Shown: one piece after another, positions 33,209-41,130 of the stretch
Numbering within the stretch: the stretch's first letter is position 1
How the letters are laid out: each line of letters begins with the position of its first letter
From: Bog-473 sp963766995
Lineage (GTDB): Bacteria > Actinomycetota > Acidimicrobiia > Acidimicrobiales > RAAP-2
Direction: 5' to 3'
DNA length: 64,000 nt
Assembly: GCA_963766995.1 (NCBI GenBank)
Contig: CAVYCE010000003.1
Span: 1,178,001 to 1,242,000, forward strand
Program-made: the position numbers and the translations under genes
The notes under the pieces: generated by a model
The model's database searches: none
What the model saw: only the letters and a program-made list of their open reading frames with translations
Told to the model about the DNA's origin: nothing

Positions 33209-34567
33209 TCAGCCTCCGACTCGACCCAAGACGGCCTCGACTACGCCGGCCAGTTGTGCCGCCACGGCATTGGCCTGGGCTTCCAGCCGAGCCTCGACCA
33301 TGACACGGACCAGCGGCTCTGTGCCGCTGGGTCGCAGCAAAATGCGGCCTTCGTGGCCCAGCTCGGATTCGGCCTTGGCCACCGCCTCCCACACCTCGGT
33401 GCCGTCGGCCAGGCGCTCGGGCTGTGGAATGGGCACATTCACCAGCACCTGGGGCACTCGCTCGACCACGCCCTGGGCCACTTCCGCCAACGAACGGCCG
33501 GAGCGCTGGACCAGGTCGGCCAGGGCCAGCCCGGTCAGGATCCCATCGCCGGTGGTCGAGCGGCCGCGAAAAATGATGTGCCCGGACTGCTCCCCGCCGA
33601 GAGCCAGGCCGTCGGCATCGAGGGCAGCCAGCACCTGGCGGTCCCCCACGTCTGTCTCTCGCACGGCGATGCCGTGCGACTCCATGGCGAGTCGGAAGCC
33701 CAGGTTGGTCATGACGGTGACCACCACCGTATTGCCGGCCAGTTGGCCGCGGCTGGCCATGTCCAAGGCGAACAGCGCCAGCAGCACGTCGCCATCGATG
33801 ATGGCTCCAGTGTGGTCGACGGCGATGACGCGGTCGGCGTCGCCGTCGAGCGCCAAGCCGATGTGCGCACCCTGATCCACCACGGTGCGGGCCAGTTCAC
33901 CGGGATGGGTGGATCCGCACTTGTCGTTGATGTTGGTCCCGTCGGGCGCATCGTGCAGCACCACGACATCGGCCTCGAGCCGCCGCAGCACATCGGGGGC
34001 GAACGCACTGGCTGCCCCATTGGCGCAATCCACCACAATGCGCAGTCCGGCCAGGGTGCGGCCGTCGAGCGCGCCCACCAACTGCTCTCGGTAGTAGCCG
34101 CCCGCTTCCTCGTCGACGGTGATGCGACCCACGCCGTGCCCGGTGGGCCGACGGGGCGGGCCATCGGGGTCGAGAAGGATGGCGTCCAGCTCACGCTGCA
34201 CATCGGCTTCCATCTCTACCGGCAGTTTGGTGCCCAGCTGGCTGAAGAGCTTGATGCCGTTGTCGCCGAATGGATTGTGGGAGGCCGAGACCATGGCGCC
34301 GGGGACGTGGCGCCGTTCGGCAATGGCGGCCACACCGGGCGTAGGCAGCACGCCGAGGTCGATGACGTCGGCTCCCTCGGTGGCCAGCCCAGCTGACAGC
34401 GCGGCCTGCAGGAGGGGTCCCGAGCGGCGTGTATCTCGCCCTACCACGAAGGACGGAGCGGGCAGTATGCGAGCAGTGGCGCGACCGAGGGCGAGGGCCA
34501 ATTCGGCCGTCAGCTCTTCGTTTGCTACACCCCTGACGCCATCGGTGCCGAAGCGTGCCGGCGCCAT
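33209..34567 (-). CDS. glmM: phosphoglucosamine mutase
   Basis: Interconverts glucosamine-6- and -1-phosphate. The 452 residues have the phosphoserine Ser96 in VSASHNPFGDNGIK, the magnesium loop DGDADR (241-246), the sugar-specificity loop GGEQSGHI and the phosphate-binding LLRPSGTEPLVRVM. It starts four bases after the rpsI stop, so it can be read through from the rplM-rpsI unit, a frequent arrangement in actinobacteria. Confidence 0.96.
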   Translation of the reverse strand: MAPARFGTDGVRGVANEELTAELALALGRATARILPAPSFVVGRDTRRSGPLLQAALSAGLATEGADVIDLGVLPTPGVAAIAERRHVPGAMVSASHNPFGDNGIKLFSQLGTKLPVEMEADVQRELDAILLDPDGPPRRPTGHGVGRITVDEEAGGYYREQLVGALDGRTLAGLRIVVDCANGAASAFAPDVLRRLEADVVVLHDAPDGTNINDKCGSTHPGELARTVVDQGAHIGLALDGDADRVIAVDHTGAIIDGDVLLALFALDMASRGQLAGNTVVVTVMTNLGFRLAMESHGIAVRETDVGDRQVLAALDADGLALGGEQSGHIIFRGRSTTGDGILTGLALADLVQRSGRSLAEVAQGVVERVPQVLVNVPIPQPERLADGTEVWEAVAKAESELGHEGRILLRPSGTEPLVRVMVEARLEAQANAVAAQLAGVVEAVLGRVGG

Positions 34568-34571
34568 GGAC

Positions 34572-34964
34572 TTACCGCTTGGAGTACTGAGGAGCCTTGC
34601 GGGCCTTCTTGAGGCCGTACTTCTTCGACTCCTTCTCGCGTGCGTCGCGAGTCAGGAGACCCGAGCGCTTCAACGCGGCCCGGTGCTCCGGGTCCATCTC
34701 GCACAAGCTGCGGGCGATGCCCAGGCGCATGGCGCCGGCCTGTCCGGAAATGCCGCCGCCGTCAATGGTGGCGTCGATGTCGTATGACTCAGTGGTGTTG
34801 GTGATGCGCAGCGGCTCGGTCAACAGCATGCGGTGGGTGGCCGAGGTGAAGTAGCCCTCAATGGGCAGCTTGTTCACCGTGATGGCCCCCTGTCCGGGGC
34901 GGAAGCGAACGCGGGCCACCGCTTGCTTGCGACGGCCAGTGGTCTGTGTGAGTGGTGCGGGCAT
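34572..34964 (-). CDS. rpsI: 30S ribosomal protein S9
   Basis: A 130-residue S9: GRRKQAVARVRFRPG near the N-terminus, the core GGGISGQAGAMRLGIARSL, and the C-terminal tail KYGLKKARKAPQYSKR, whose last Lys-Arg contacts P-site tRNA. Follows rplM as usual. Confidence 0.97.
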   Translation of the reverse strand: MPAPLTQTTGRRKQAVARVRFRPGQGAITVNKLPIEGYFTSATHRMLLTEPLRITNTTESYDIDATIDGGGISGQAGAMRLGIARSLCEMDPEHRAALKRSGLLTRDAREKESKKYGLKKARKAPQYSKR

Positions 34965-34981
34965 GTTGTCCTTCCGAGAAT

Positions 34982-35431
34982 TCAGCTGGCCCGACGGGCC
35001 GCGGGCAGCTCAAGCACTTCGGGCTGCTGCGCCTTGTGGGGGTGGTCGGGACCGGCGTAGACGTTGAGCTTGCTCAGCTGCTGGCGTCCGAGGGTGTTCT
35101 TGGGCAGCATGCCCCGAATGGAGCGGCGCACCAATTCGGCCGGCGCGGTGGTCAGCAGGTCGCTATAGCTGGTGGAGCGTAGGCCACCCGGGTAACCACT
35201 GTGCCGGTAGGCCATCTTGGCGTCGGCCTTGTTGGAGGTGAGGATCACCTTTTCGGCGTTGATCACAATCACATGGTCGCCGGTGTCGACGTGGGGGGCG
35301 AAGTAGGGGCGGTGCTTCCCGCGCAGAATGCGCGCCACCTCGGTGGCCAGGCGCCCGAGGACCAGGCCGTCGGCGTCAACGACGTACCAGGCTCGCTCGA
35401 TTTTGGTGACGTTGGGCGAAAATGTGCGCAA
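34982..35431 (-). CDS. rplM: 50S ribosomal protein L13
   Basis: An early-assembly 23S-binding protein. WYVVDADGLVLGRLATEVA, GDHVIVINAEKV, YRHSGYPGG and GMLPKNTLGRQQLSKLNVYAGPDHPH are L13 hallmarks. Homology starts at RTFSPN, which places the start at TTG 35431 (149 residues); GTG 35473 would add 14 residues that are not family-like. No clear ribosome-binding site is visible for either, so the start is moderately certain. Confidence 0.92.
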   Translation of the reverse strand: MRTFSPNVTKIERAWYVVDADGLVLGRLATEVARILRGKHRPYFAPHVDTGDHVIVINAEKVILTSNKADAKMAYRHSGYPGGLRSTSYSDLLTTAPAELVRRSIRGMLPKNTLGRQQLSKLNVYAGPDHPHKAQQPEVLELPAARRAS

Positions 35432-35557
35432 GGGAAGAATCTTTCGTAGCTGAGTGGAGCGAAGAGCGCGCACCCGGTGGGGTGGTCTCAGGCCCTCGGA
35501 GGTCCCGTGGGCCGACGTACCAGGATAGGGCCTACAAACCGAGCGGGCAAGCCGCCT

Positions 35558-36367
35558 CTAGGCGTACGCCACCGACAGCAGGCAGAGGCCACGGGCCGGC
35601 GCCGGATCGGGCGCTCGGTGCCGGTGCTGGACTCGGAGGCGATCCAGCAGCGTGGCGGCATTTCCATTCCCCCGACCCACCTCCACCAGGCTGCCCACCA
35701 CCGAGCGCACCATCTGGTGGCAGAAAGACTCGGCGGTGATGTCAAAGCGCAACAGCCGACCTTGCCCAATGTCGGCCACTTCGGGACCAGTGTCCTGGCT
35801 CCAGCTGGCCTCAGTTACCCGCCGCACGATCGGCTCGTCGGGGCTGGTTCCGGGCTTGCGCCGGCAGAACGAGCGGAAATCGTGGGTGCCGAGCAACACA
35901 TCGGAGGCGGCGCCCATGGCCCGGAGGTCCAGCTGGTCCCGCACATGCCATGAAAGAGGCGTGAGGAGCGGGTCAGAGACCAGGGCATTCCAGACCAAGT
36001 AGCGATAGGTGCGAGCCACGGCAGCCCGACGGGCATCGAAGGTGTCGGACACCTCCGTCGCACTCAGGACCACCACCGAGGGCGAGACCTGGCGGTTAAT
36101 GGCTCGGGCCAGCCACTCTCCGTCGAATGACATGGACGGCAGATCCACATGGATGACCTGGCCCCTGGCGTGCACTCCCGCATCGGTGCGGCCGGCACAC
36201 GTCAGCATTGGTGGCGGGTCCATCCGCGCCGTGCGGCCCAGGGCCAGGCGCAGAGCGCCAGCCACTGTGGGCAGACCGGGTTGATCAGCAAATCCTCTAA
36301 ATGGCGCGCCGTCGTAGGCAACCAGGAGTCGCCAGCGCTGCATCCCACCGGTGGTGGGTACTGCCAC
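35558..36367 (-). CDS. truA: tRNA pseudouridine38-40 synthase
   Basis: Isomerises uridines 38-40 in the anticodon arm. The catalytic Asp is in CAGRTDAGVHARGQ; RWRLLVAYDGAPFRGFADQP is the N-terminal RNA-binding strand, RTYRYLVWN follows, and FCHQMVRSVVGSLVEVGRGN closes the active site. Length 269. GTG 36367 lies two bases after the rplQ stop, so it is the last gene of the alpha operon. Confidence 0.94.
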   Translation of the reverse strand: MAVPTTGGMQRWRLLVAYDGAPFRGFADQPGLPTVAGALRLALGRTARMDPPPMLTCAGRTDAGVHARGQVIHVDLPSMSFDGEWLARAINRQVSPSVVVLSATEVSDTFDARRAAVARTYRYLVWNALVSDPLLTPLSWHVRDQLDLRAMGAASDVLLGTHDFRSFCRRKPGTSPDEPIVRRVTEASWSQDTGPEVADIGQGRLLRFDITAESFCHQMVRSVVGSLVEVGRGNGNAATLLDRLRVQHRHRAPDPAPARGLCLLSVAYA

Positions 36368-36369
36368 GC

Positions 36370-36723
36370 TCAGACGAACTCGATCCGCGCCATCGGCGCG
36401 TTGTCGCCCGGACGTGGGCCCAGCTTGAGGATGCGGGTGTAGCCACCGGGACGATCGGCATAGCGAGGGCCGATCTCGGCGAACAGCTTGTGGGCCATGT
36501 CCTTGTCGCGGATCAACGCCACCACGCGACGCTGGTCATGCACGCCACCCTTACGGGCGGCCGTGACGCACTTTTCGGCCACGGGGCGCAGGGCCTTGGC
36601 CTTGGCTTCGGTGGTCACCAATGACTCGGCGGCAATGAGCGAGGCCACGAGGTTGCCCAGCATGGCCTTCTGGTGAGCGGCGTCGCCACCCATTCGGCGG
36701 CCGCGCTTCGGAGTTCCTAGCAT
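36370..36723 (-). CDS. rplQ: 50S ribosomal protein L17
   Basis: A 117-residue protein with the L17 signature: GRRMGGDAAHQKAMLGNLVASLI near the N-terminus, ITTEAKAKALRPVAEK-like helix, and the C-terminal GGYTRILKLGPRPGDNAPMARIEFV. Six bases downstream of rpoA. Confidence 0.97.
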   Translation of the reverse strand: MLGTPKRGRRMGGDAAHQKAMLGNLVASLIAAESLVTTEAKAKALRPVAEKCVTAARKGGVHDQRRVVALIRDKDMAHKLFAEIGPRYADRPGGYTRILKLGPRPGDNAPMARIEFV

Positions 36724-36729
36724 CGCTGA

Positions 36730-37668
36730 TCAGTCCCTTGTGCGGAGCGAGAGCCCGCGCTCGTCCAGGCGCTGCACCACTTCGTCGGCTGACTTCTGCC
36801 CGAAGTTGGTGATGGCCAGGAGGTCTTCCATGGTGCGCTCGACCAGTTCGCCGATGGTGTTGATCTGCGCCCGCTTCAAGCAGTTGCGGGGGCGCTCGGA
36901 GAGGTCAAGCTCCTCAATGCGGAGGTCGAGGTCGGGCGACCCGCTGGTGGTGGTGCCGGTGTCACCCAGCTCCAGTCCCTGCGGTGCGTCCTCGAGATCG
37001 GCTACGAGCGACACCAGGTTGCGCAGCGTGTCGCCGGCCGAGGCCAGCGCCTCGCGAGGCGAAATGGTGCCGTCAGTCTCAATGTCGAGCACCAGCCGGT
37101 CGAAGTTGGTGGACTGCTCGACCCGGACCGGCTCAATGTCGAAGGTGACACGGTGCACAGGCGAGAAGATGGAGTCAATCGGGATCACGCCGATGGTGCT
37201 GGAACGCTTGTTCTTGTCGGCCGATACATAGCCTCGGCCACGCTCGACGGTCACGTCGACGGCCAGACGGCCCTTGGCATTGATGGAAGCAATGTGCAGG
37301 TTGGGGTTGAGCACCTCGACATCGGACGTCGTTTGCAGGTCGGCGGCAGTGGCGTCGGCTGGACCGCGCACGTCGAGCCGGAGGGTGACGGGCTCATCGG
37401 TCTGCACCTGGACCAAGAGGTCCTTGAGGTTCAGGATGATGTCGGTCACGTCTTCCTTGACGCCCGGCAGCGTGGTGAACTCGTGCAGCGCCTCATCGAA
37501 GCGAAGCTGGGTGACTGCCCCACCGGGAATCGAAGAGAGCAGCGTCCGGCGTAGCGAGTTACCCAGGGTGGTACCGAAGCCTGGGTCGAGCGGGCCGATA
37601 GCAAAGCGCTGCCGGTTGTTCTGCTCTTCGTCGATGGCTTCGACTGTCGGGCGTTGGATGATCAGCAT
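36730..37668 (-). CDS. rpoA: DNA-directed RNA polymerase alpha subunit
   Basis: Assembly scaffold of RNA polymerase and contact point for activators and UP elements. The N-terminal domain has GPLDPGFGTTLGNSLRRTLLSSIPG, and the C-terminal domain has the two HhH-like helices ELDLSERPRNCLKRAQINTIGELV and LLAITNFGQKSADEV. Length 312 is normal for actinobacteria. Confidence 0.98.
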   Translation of the reverse strand: MLIIQRPTVEAIDEEQNNRQRFAIGPLDPGFGTTLGNSLRRTLLSSIPGGAVTQLRFDEALHEFTTLPGVKEDVTDIILNLKDLLVQVQTDEPVTLRLDVRGPADATAADLQTTSDVEVLNPNLHIASINAKGRLAVDVTVERGRGYVSADKNKRSSTIGVIPIDSIFSPVHRVTFDIEPVRVEQSTNFDRLVLDIETDGTISPREALASAGDTLRNLVSLVADLEDAPQGLELGDTGTTTSGSPDLDLRIEELDLSERPRNCLKRAQINTIGELVERTMEDLLAITNFGQKSADEVVQRLDERGLSLRTRD

Positions 37669-37731
37669 TGTGTGACTCCTGTTGCGGTGGGGGGTGTCGG
37701 TCGTTCGTTGGACGCCGGAGCGCCGCTCGTC

Positions 37732-38379
37732 CTACTTCGAGTACAGCTCGACGATGAGCTGCTCTTGTACGGGCTCGTCAATGTGCGCACGCTCTGGCGG
37801 GTTCAGGACGGCGACGCTGAAGCCGTTGTCGCCGGTCTGCAGCCAGGCCGGAGTCTGACGTTCCAGGGTGTCCATGTTGCGACGGACCAGGAAGTTCTCG
37901 CGGGTGGCGGTCTTGAGGGTGACTTCGTCGCCCTTGCGCACCCGGTAGCTCGGGATGGTGACGCGCTTGCCGTTGACCTGGACGTGGCCGTGGCGCACGA
38001 ACTGTCGGGACTGGCGGCGGCTGGCGCCCCATCCGGCCCGGAAGGCCACGTTGTCGAGACGCAGCTCGAGATTGCGCAGCAGGTTCTCGCCGGTGATGCC
38101 GGGCTGGCGGCTCGACTCCTCGTACAGATTGCGAAACTGCTTCTCCAAGAGGCCGTAAATACGACGGGCCTTCTGCTTCTCACGGAGCTGAGTCAGGTAC
38201 TCAGAGCCCTGGCGCATACGGTCGCGGCCGTGCTCACCCGGCGGGTAGGCGCGACTGTGCCGATCCGTCACCGCTTCGGAGACGGGGCACTTGAGCGAGT
38301 AGCAACGCTCGCCTTTCAAAAACAGTTTGGTCCGCTCACGCCGGCAAAGGCGGCAAACGGGTCCGGTGTATCGAGCCAT
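37732..38379 (-). CDS. rpsD: 30S ribosomal protein S4
   Basis: A 215-residue primary 16S-binding protein of the zinc-containing form: cysteines 9, 12, 26 and 31. The S4 RNA-binding domain is SRRQSRQFVRHGHVQVNGKRVTIPSYRVRKGD. It precedes rpoA in the alpha operon; in E. coli S4 represses that operon, not demonstrable here. Confidence 0.97.
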   Translation of the reverse strand: MARYTGPVCRLCRRERTKLFLKGERCYSLKCPVSEAVTDRHSRAYPPGEHGRDRMRQGSEYLTQLREKQKARRIYGLLEKQFRNLYEESSRQPGITGENLLRNLELRLDNVAFRAGWGASRRQSRQFVRHGHVQVNGKRVTIPSYRVRKGDEVTLKTATRENFLVRRNMDTLERQTPAWLQTGDNGFSVAVLNPPERAHIDEPVQEQLIVELYSK

Positions 38380-38390
38380 AAATCTTCCTT

Positions 38391-38789
38391 CTAGACCCGA
38401 CGCCGCTTTTTGGGGCGGCAGCCGTTGTGGGGGATGGGAGTGACGTCCTTGATACCAACCACTTCAATGCCGACAGCAGCCAGCGAGCGGATGGCCGTTT
38501 CACGACCCGAACCGGGACCACGCACCAGGACATCGACCTTGCGCACGCCGTGCTCCATGGCCCGCTTGGCACAGGCCTCGGCGGCCAGCTGGGCCGCGAA
38601 CGGCGTGGACTTGCGGGAACCCTTGAAGCCGACGTTGCCGGCCGAGGCCCAGGCCAACACGTTGCCCTCGGGGTCGGCAATGGAGACGATGGTGTTGTTG
38701 AACGAGCTCTTGATATGAGCCACGCCGTAGCTGATGTTCTTGCGCTCTTTCTTGCGAGGCCGGCGGGCCTGCTTGGTGGGCTTTGCCAT
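38391..38789 (-). CDS. rpsK: 30S ribosomal protein S11
   Basis: A 132-residue S11 of the mRNA-exit platform, with HIKSSFNNTIVSIADPEGN, the MEHGVRKVDVLVRGPGSGRETAIRSL core and the C-terminal PIPHNGCRPKKRRRV. It starts on the base after the rpsM stop codon. Confidence 0.97.
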   Translation of the reverse strand: MAKPTKQARRPRKKERKNISYGVAHIKSSFNNTIVSIADPEGNVLAWASAGNVGFKGSRKSTPFAAQLAAEACAKRAMEHGVRKVDVLVRGPGSGRETAIRSLAAVGIEVVGIKDVTPIPHNGCRPKKRRRV

Positions 38790-39167
38790 CTACTTCTTCA
38801 CCTTTTTCTTCCCGGCCACGGTCTTCTTCGGGCCCTTGCGGGTCCGAGCGTTGGTGTGCGTGCGCTGGCCGTGGACCGGCAGCCCCTTGCGGTGACGCAC
38901 ACCTTGGTAACAGTTGATTTCCATCTTGCGCTTGATGTCTTGGGAGACATCACGGCGCAGGTCACCCTCGACGCGGAAGTTGGCGTCGATGTAGGTGCGC
39001 AGACGAGCAACTTCCTCGTCGGTCAGGTCACGCACCCGGGTCGACGGGTTGACGTCGACCGCTTCGCAGATCTGCGACGACAGCGTGCTGCCAATGCCGA
39101 AGATGTACGTCAATGAGATTTCCAACCGCTTCTCGCGGGGAATGTCCACTCCAGAAATGCGGGCCAT
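38790..39167 (-). CDS. rpsM: 30S ribosomal protein S13
   Basis: A 125-residue head protein contacting P-site tRNA and L5. ARISGVDIPREKRLEISLTYIFGIG at the N-terminus, YRGxRHRxGLPVxGQRT-like segment (here CYQGVRHRKGLPVHGQRTHTN), and a Lys-rich tail. Abuts rpsK. Confidence 0.97.
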   Translation of the reverse strand: MARISGVDIPREKRLEISLTYIFGIGSTLSSQICEAVDVNPSTRVRDLTDEEVARLRTYIDANFRVEGDLRRDVSQDIKRKMEINCYQGVRHRKGLPVHGQRTHTNARTRKGPKKTVAGKKKVKK

Positions 39168-39180
39168 CAGTATCCTCTCC

Positions 39181-39294
39181 TCAGCCCTGACGCTGCTTGT
39201 GGCGCGGGTTCTCGCAGATCACGCGCACGACACCGTGGCGTCGGATGATCTTGCACTTCTCACAAAACGGCTTCACAGATGGCCGAACCTTCAC
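39181..39294 (-). CDS. rpmJ: 50S ribosomal protein L36
   Basis: A 37-residue protein from GTG 39294: KVRPSVKPFCEKC, IIRRHGVVRVIC, then ENPRHKQRQG. Cys11, Cys14, Cys27 and His32 form the L36 zinc site, so this is the zinc-binding paralogue type. It lies between infA and rpsM, the standard position. Confidence 0.97.
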   Translation of the reverse strand: MKVRPSVKPFCEKCKIIRRHGVVRVICENPRHKQRQG

Positions 39295-39313
39295 GTCGCG
39301 TCCTTAATCCTTG

Positions 39314-39538
39314 TTACTTGTACCGGTAGGTAATTCGACCTCGGTTGAGGTCGTACGGAGTGATCTCCACCTGGACTTTGTCCCCCGGAAGAATGCGGAT
39401 GCGGTGCATCCTCATTTTGCCCGAGCTGTGCGCCAGCACCTTGTGTCCGTTTTCCAGCTCAACACGGAACATGGCGTTTGGCAGTGGCTCGACCACCGTG
39501 CCTTCCAGCACGATGGCGTCTTCCTTGGGCTTGGGCAG
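39314..39538 (-). CDS. infA: translation initiation factor IF-1 (probable CTG start)
   Basis: The OB-fold factor that occupies the ribosomal A site during initiation. KEDAIVLEGTVVEPLPNAMFRVELENGHK, GKMRMHRIRILPGD and RGRITYRYK are fully family-like. No ATG, GTG or TTG lies at the expected start. The codon aligning with the usual Met is CTG 39538 (LPKPKEDAI), and GAGGAG sits six bases upstream with ideal spacing, so I propose CTG initiation (74 residues, the usual size). The next upstream in-frame start, GTG 39580, would add 14 unusual residues and bury the ribosome-binding site. A possible promoter lies at 39670. Confidence 0.85.
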   Translation of the reverse strand: MPKPKEDAIVLEGTVVEPLPNAMFRVELENGHKVLAHSSGKMRMHRIRILPGDKVQVEITPYDLNRGRITYRYK

Positions 39539-39669
39539 GTGACTCTCCTCAATACGTTGATCTGGTACTTCTCCGGTCACACCGGCGGCGCGGAGCCGGA
39601 ACGGTGCGAATCGGGTGTGGCCCGGCGGCAGGAGACCCCAAAGGGAGCCTGGCCCAGAGCCAGCGAAAG

Positions 39670-39698
39670 ATTCTACCGCAACCTGCAGAAATATCCAG
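39670..39698 (-). promoter_or_regulatory. candidate infA promoter
   Basis: On the minus strand a good -10 box TAGAAT (39675-39670) lies 17 bases after a poor -35 match (CTGGAT). It sits in the 128-base gap between map and infA, where many bacteria have an internal promoter for infA and the alpha operon. Only the -10 element is convincing. Confidence 0.4.
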
Positions 39699-39708
39699 CC
39701 GGACCCTG

Positions 39709-40449
39709 CTAAGCGACCGTGAACACCTCCGGGCCATCCTCGGTCACCGCAATTGTGTGCTCGAAGTGGGCCGAGAGGCGACCGTCGGCGGTCACCACGC
39801 TCCAGCCGTCGTCCAGCTGGACCGTTTCGGCCGTCCCGGCGTTGACCATGGGCTCAATGGCGAACACATTGCCCGTCTTGAGCGTGGGACCCCGGTGTCC
39901 GGGCCAGTAGTTCGGCACCTGGGGTTCCTCGTGCATGGCAGTACCGATGGCGTGCCCGACGTACTCCCGGACCACGCTGAAGCCGGCTGCCTCCGCCACG
40001 TCCTGGACGGCCCGGCCCACCTCGTGGAGGGCGTTTCCCTTCTTGAGCTGGGCGATTCCGGCCCACAGGCTCCGCTCGGTGACCTCGATCAACTTCTGGG
40101 CTTCGGCCGAAATCTCCCCCACGCCCATGGTGAAGGCGGCGTCCCCGTGGTAGCCCTCAATGATGGCTCCGCAGTCGATGGAGAGGATGTCCCCCTCCTC
40201 CAATCGGTAGTCGCCGGGGATGCCATGGACGATCATGCTGTTCGGCGAGGTACAGATCACGGCCGGGAAGCCGTGGTAGTTCAGGAAGTTTGAGGTGGCC
40301 CCCCGGCGTTCGAGCACATCCCGAGCCACGGTATCGAGGTCGGCCGTGGTCACGCCGGGCTTGCAGGCGGCCCGGGTGGCCTCGTGCATTTCGGCCACCA
40401 CCTTGCCAGCCCTGCGCATGGTGGCCAATTCCTGCTTGTTGCGCCTCAT
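39709..40449 (-). CDS. map: type I methionine aminopeptidase
   Basis: Removes the initiator Met from nascent proteins. Metal ligands: Asp92 in LSIDCGAIIEGYHGD, Asp103 in the same segment, His in VGHAIGTAMHEEP, Glu in FAIEPMV and a C-terminal Glu in SAHFEHTIAV. Catalytic His75 is in SMIVHGIP. The 246-residue protein lacks an N-terminal zinc-finger extension. The start overlaps the adk stop (ATGA). Confidence 0.96.
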   Translation of the reverse strand: MRRNKQELATMRRAGKVVAEMHEATRAACKPGVTTADLDTVARDVLERRGATSNFLNYHGFPAVICTSPNSMIVHGIPGDYRLEEGDILSIDCGAIIEGYHGDAAFTMGVGEISAEAQKLIEVTERSLWAGIAQLKKGNALHEVGRAVQDVAEAAGFSVVREYVGHAIGTAMHEEPQVPNYWPGHRGPTLKTGNVFAIEPMVNAGTAETVQLDDGWSVVTADGRLSAHFEHTIAVTEDGPEVFTVA

Positions 40450-41123
40450 GAGGGGACGTTCCGGTTCCGGCGGCGCTCGTCGATGGCGCCTACCACTCGC
40501 CGAGTGACGGCATCGGGTGATCCGGTGCCGTTCAATCCCACCAACAGTCCCCGCTCGGAGTACCAGTCGATTAGCGGCGCAGTCTGCTTCTCGTAGAGAT
40601 CGAGCCGGCGCTGGATCGCCTCTTCGGTGTCGTCCTCGCGCTGTACCACCTCGCCGCCACAGACGTCACACGTCCAGTTGACCATGGGCGGAGCCGCCGT
40701 CGAGTAGTTCGCACCGCAGTCGACGCACACCCGGCGAGAGGCCAGCCGCTTCATAACCAGCGTGGTGGGGACTTCCAGGTCCACCACTAGGTCCAGGCCG
40801 AAGGGATGGACAATGTCATCGAGCACCTCGGCCTGTGCCGTGGTGCGGGGGCAGCCGTCGAGCACGAAGCCCCGGCCTCGGGTGTCGCGCTCGGACAGAC
40901 GTCCCTGCACCATCTCCATCACCATTTCATCGGGGATGAGCTCGCCTTTGTCCATCAGCGCCTGGGCGCGCAGGCCCAACGGTGACTTTGATTTCACTTC
41001 GCCGCGCAGCATGTCGCCGGTAGAAACGTGCGGCACGACATAGTGATGCGAAAGGCGAACGCATTGCGTTCCCTTACCGGCCCCCTGTTTGCCGAGGACC
41101 ACGAGCCTGACCCCGGGGATCAC
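40446..41123 (-). CDS. adk: adenylate kinase (long form, zinc lid)
   Basis: Interconverts ATP + AMP and 2 ADP. P-loop GKQGAGKGTQ (11-20), AMP site STGDMLR, and DGCPRTTAQAE (89-99), where Cys91 replaces the near-invariant Phe of DGFPRT. The LID domain has Cys133, Cys136, Cys152 and Cys155, a structural zinc site. Length 225. It lies eight bases after secY and overlaps map, as in many spc operons. Confidence 0.95.
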   Translation of the reverse strand: MIPGVRLVVLGKQGAGKGTQCVRLSHHYVVPHVSTGDMLRGEVKSKSPLGLRAQALMDKGELIPDEMVMEMVQGRLSERDTRGRGFVLDGCPRTTAQAEVLDDIVHPFGLDLVVDLEVPTTLVMKRLASRRVCVDCGANYSTAAPPMVNWTCDVCGGEVVQREDDTEEAIQRRLDLYEKQTAPLIDWYSERGLLVGLNGTGSPDAVTRRVVGAIDERRRNRNVPS

Positions 41124-41130
41124 AGATCCC

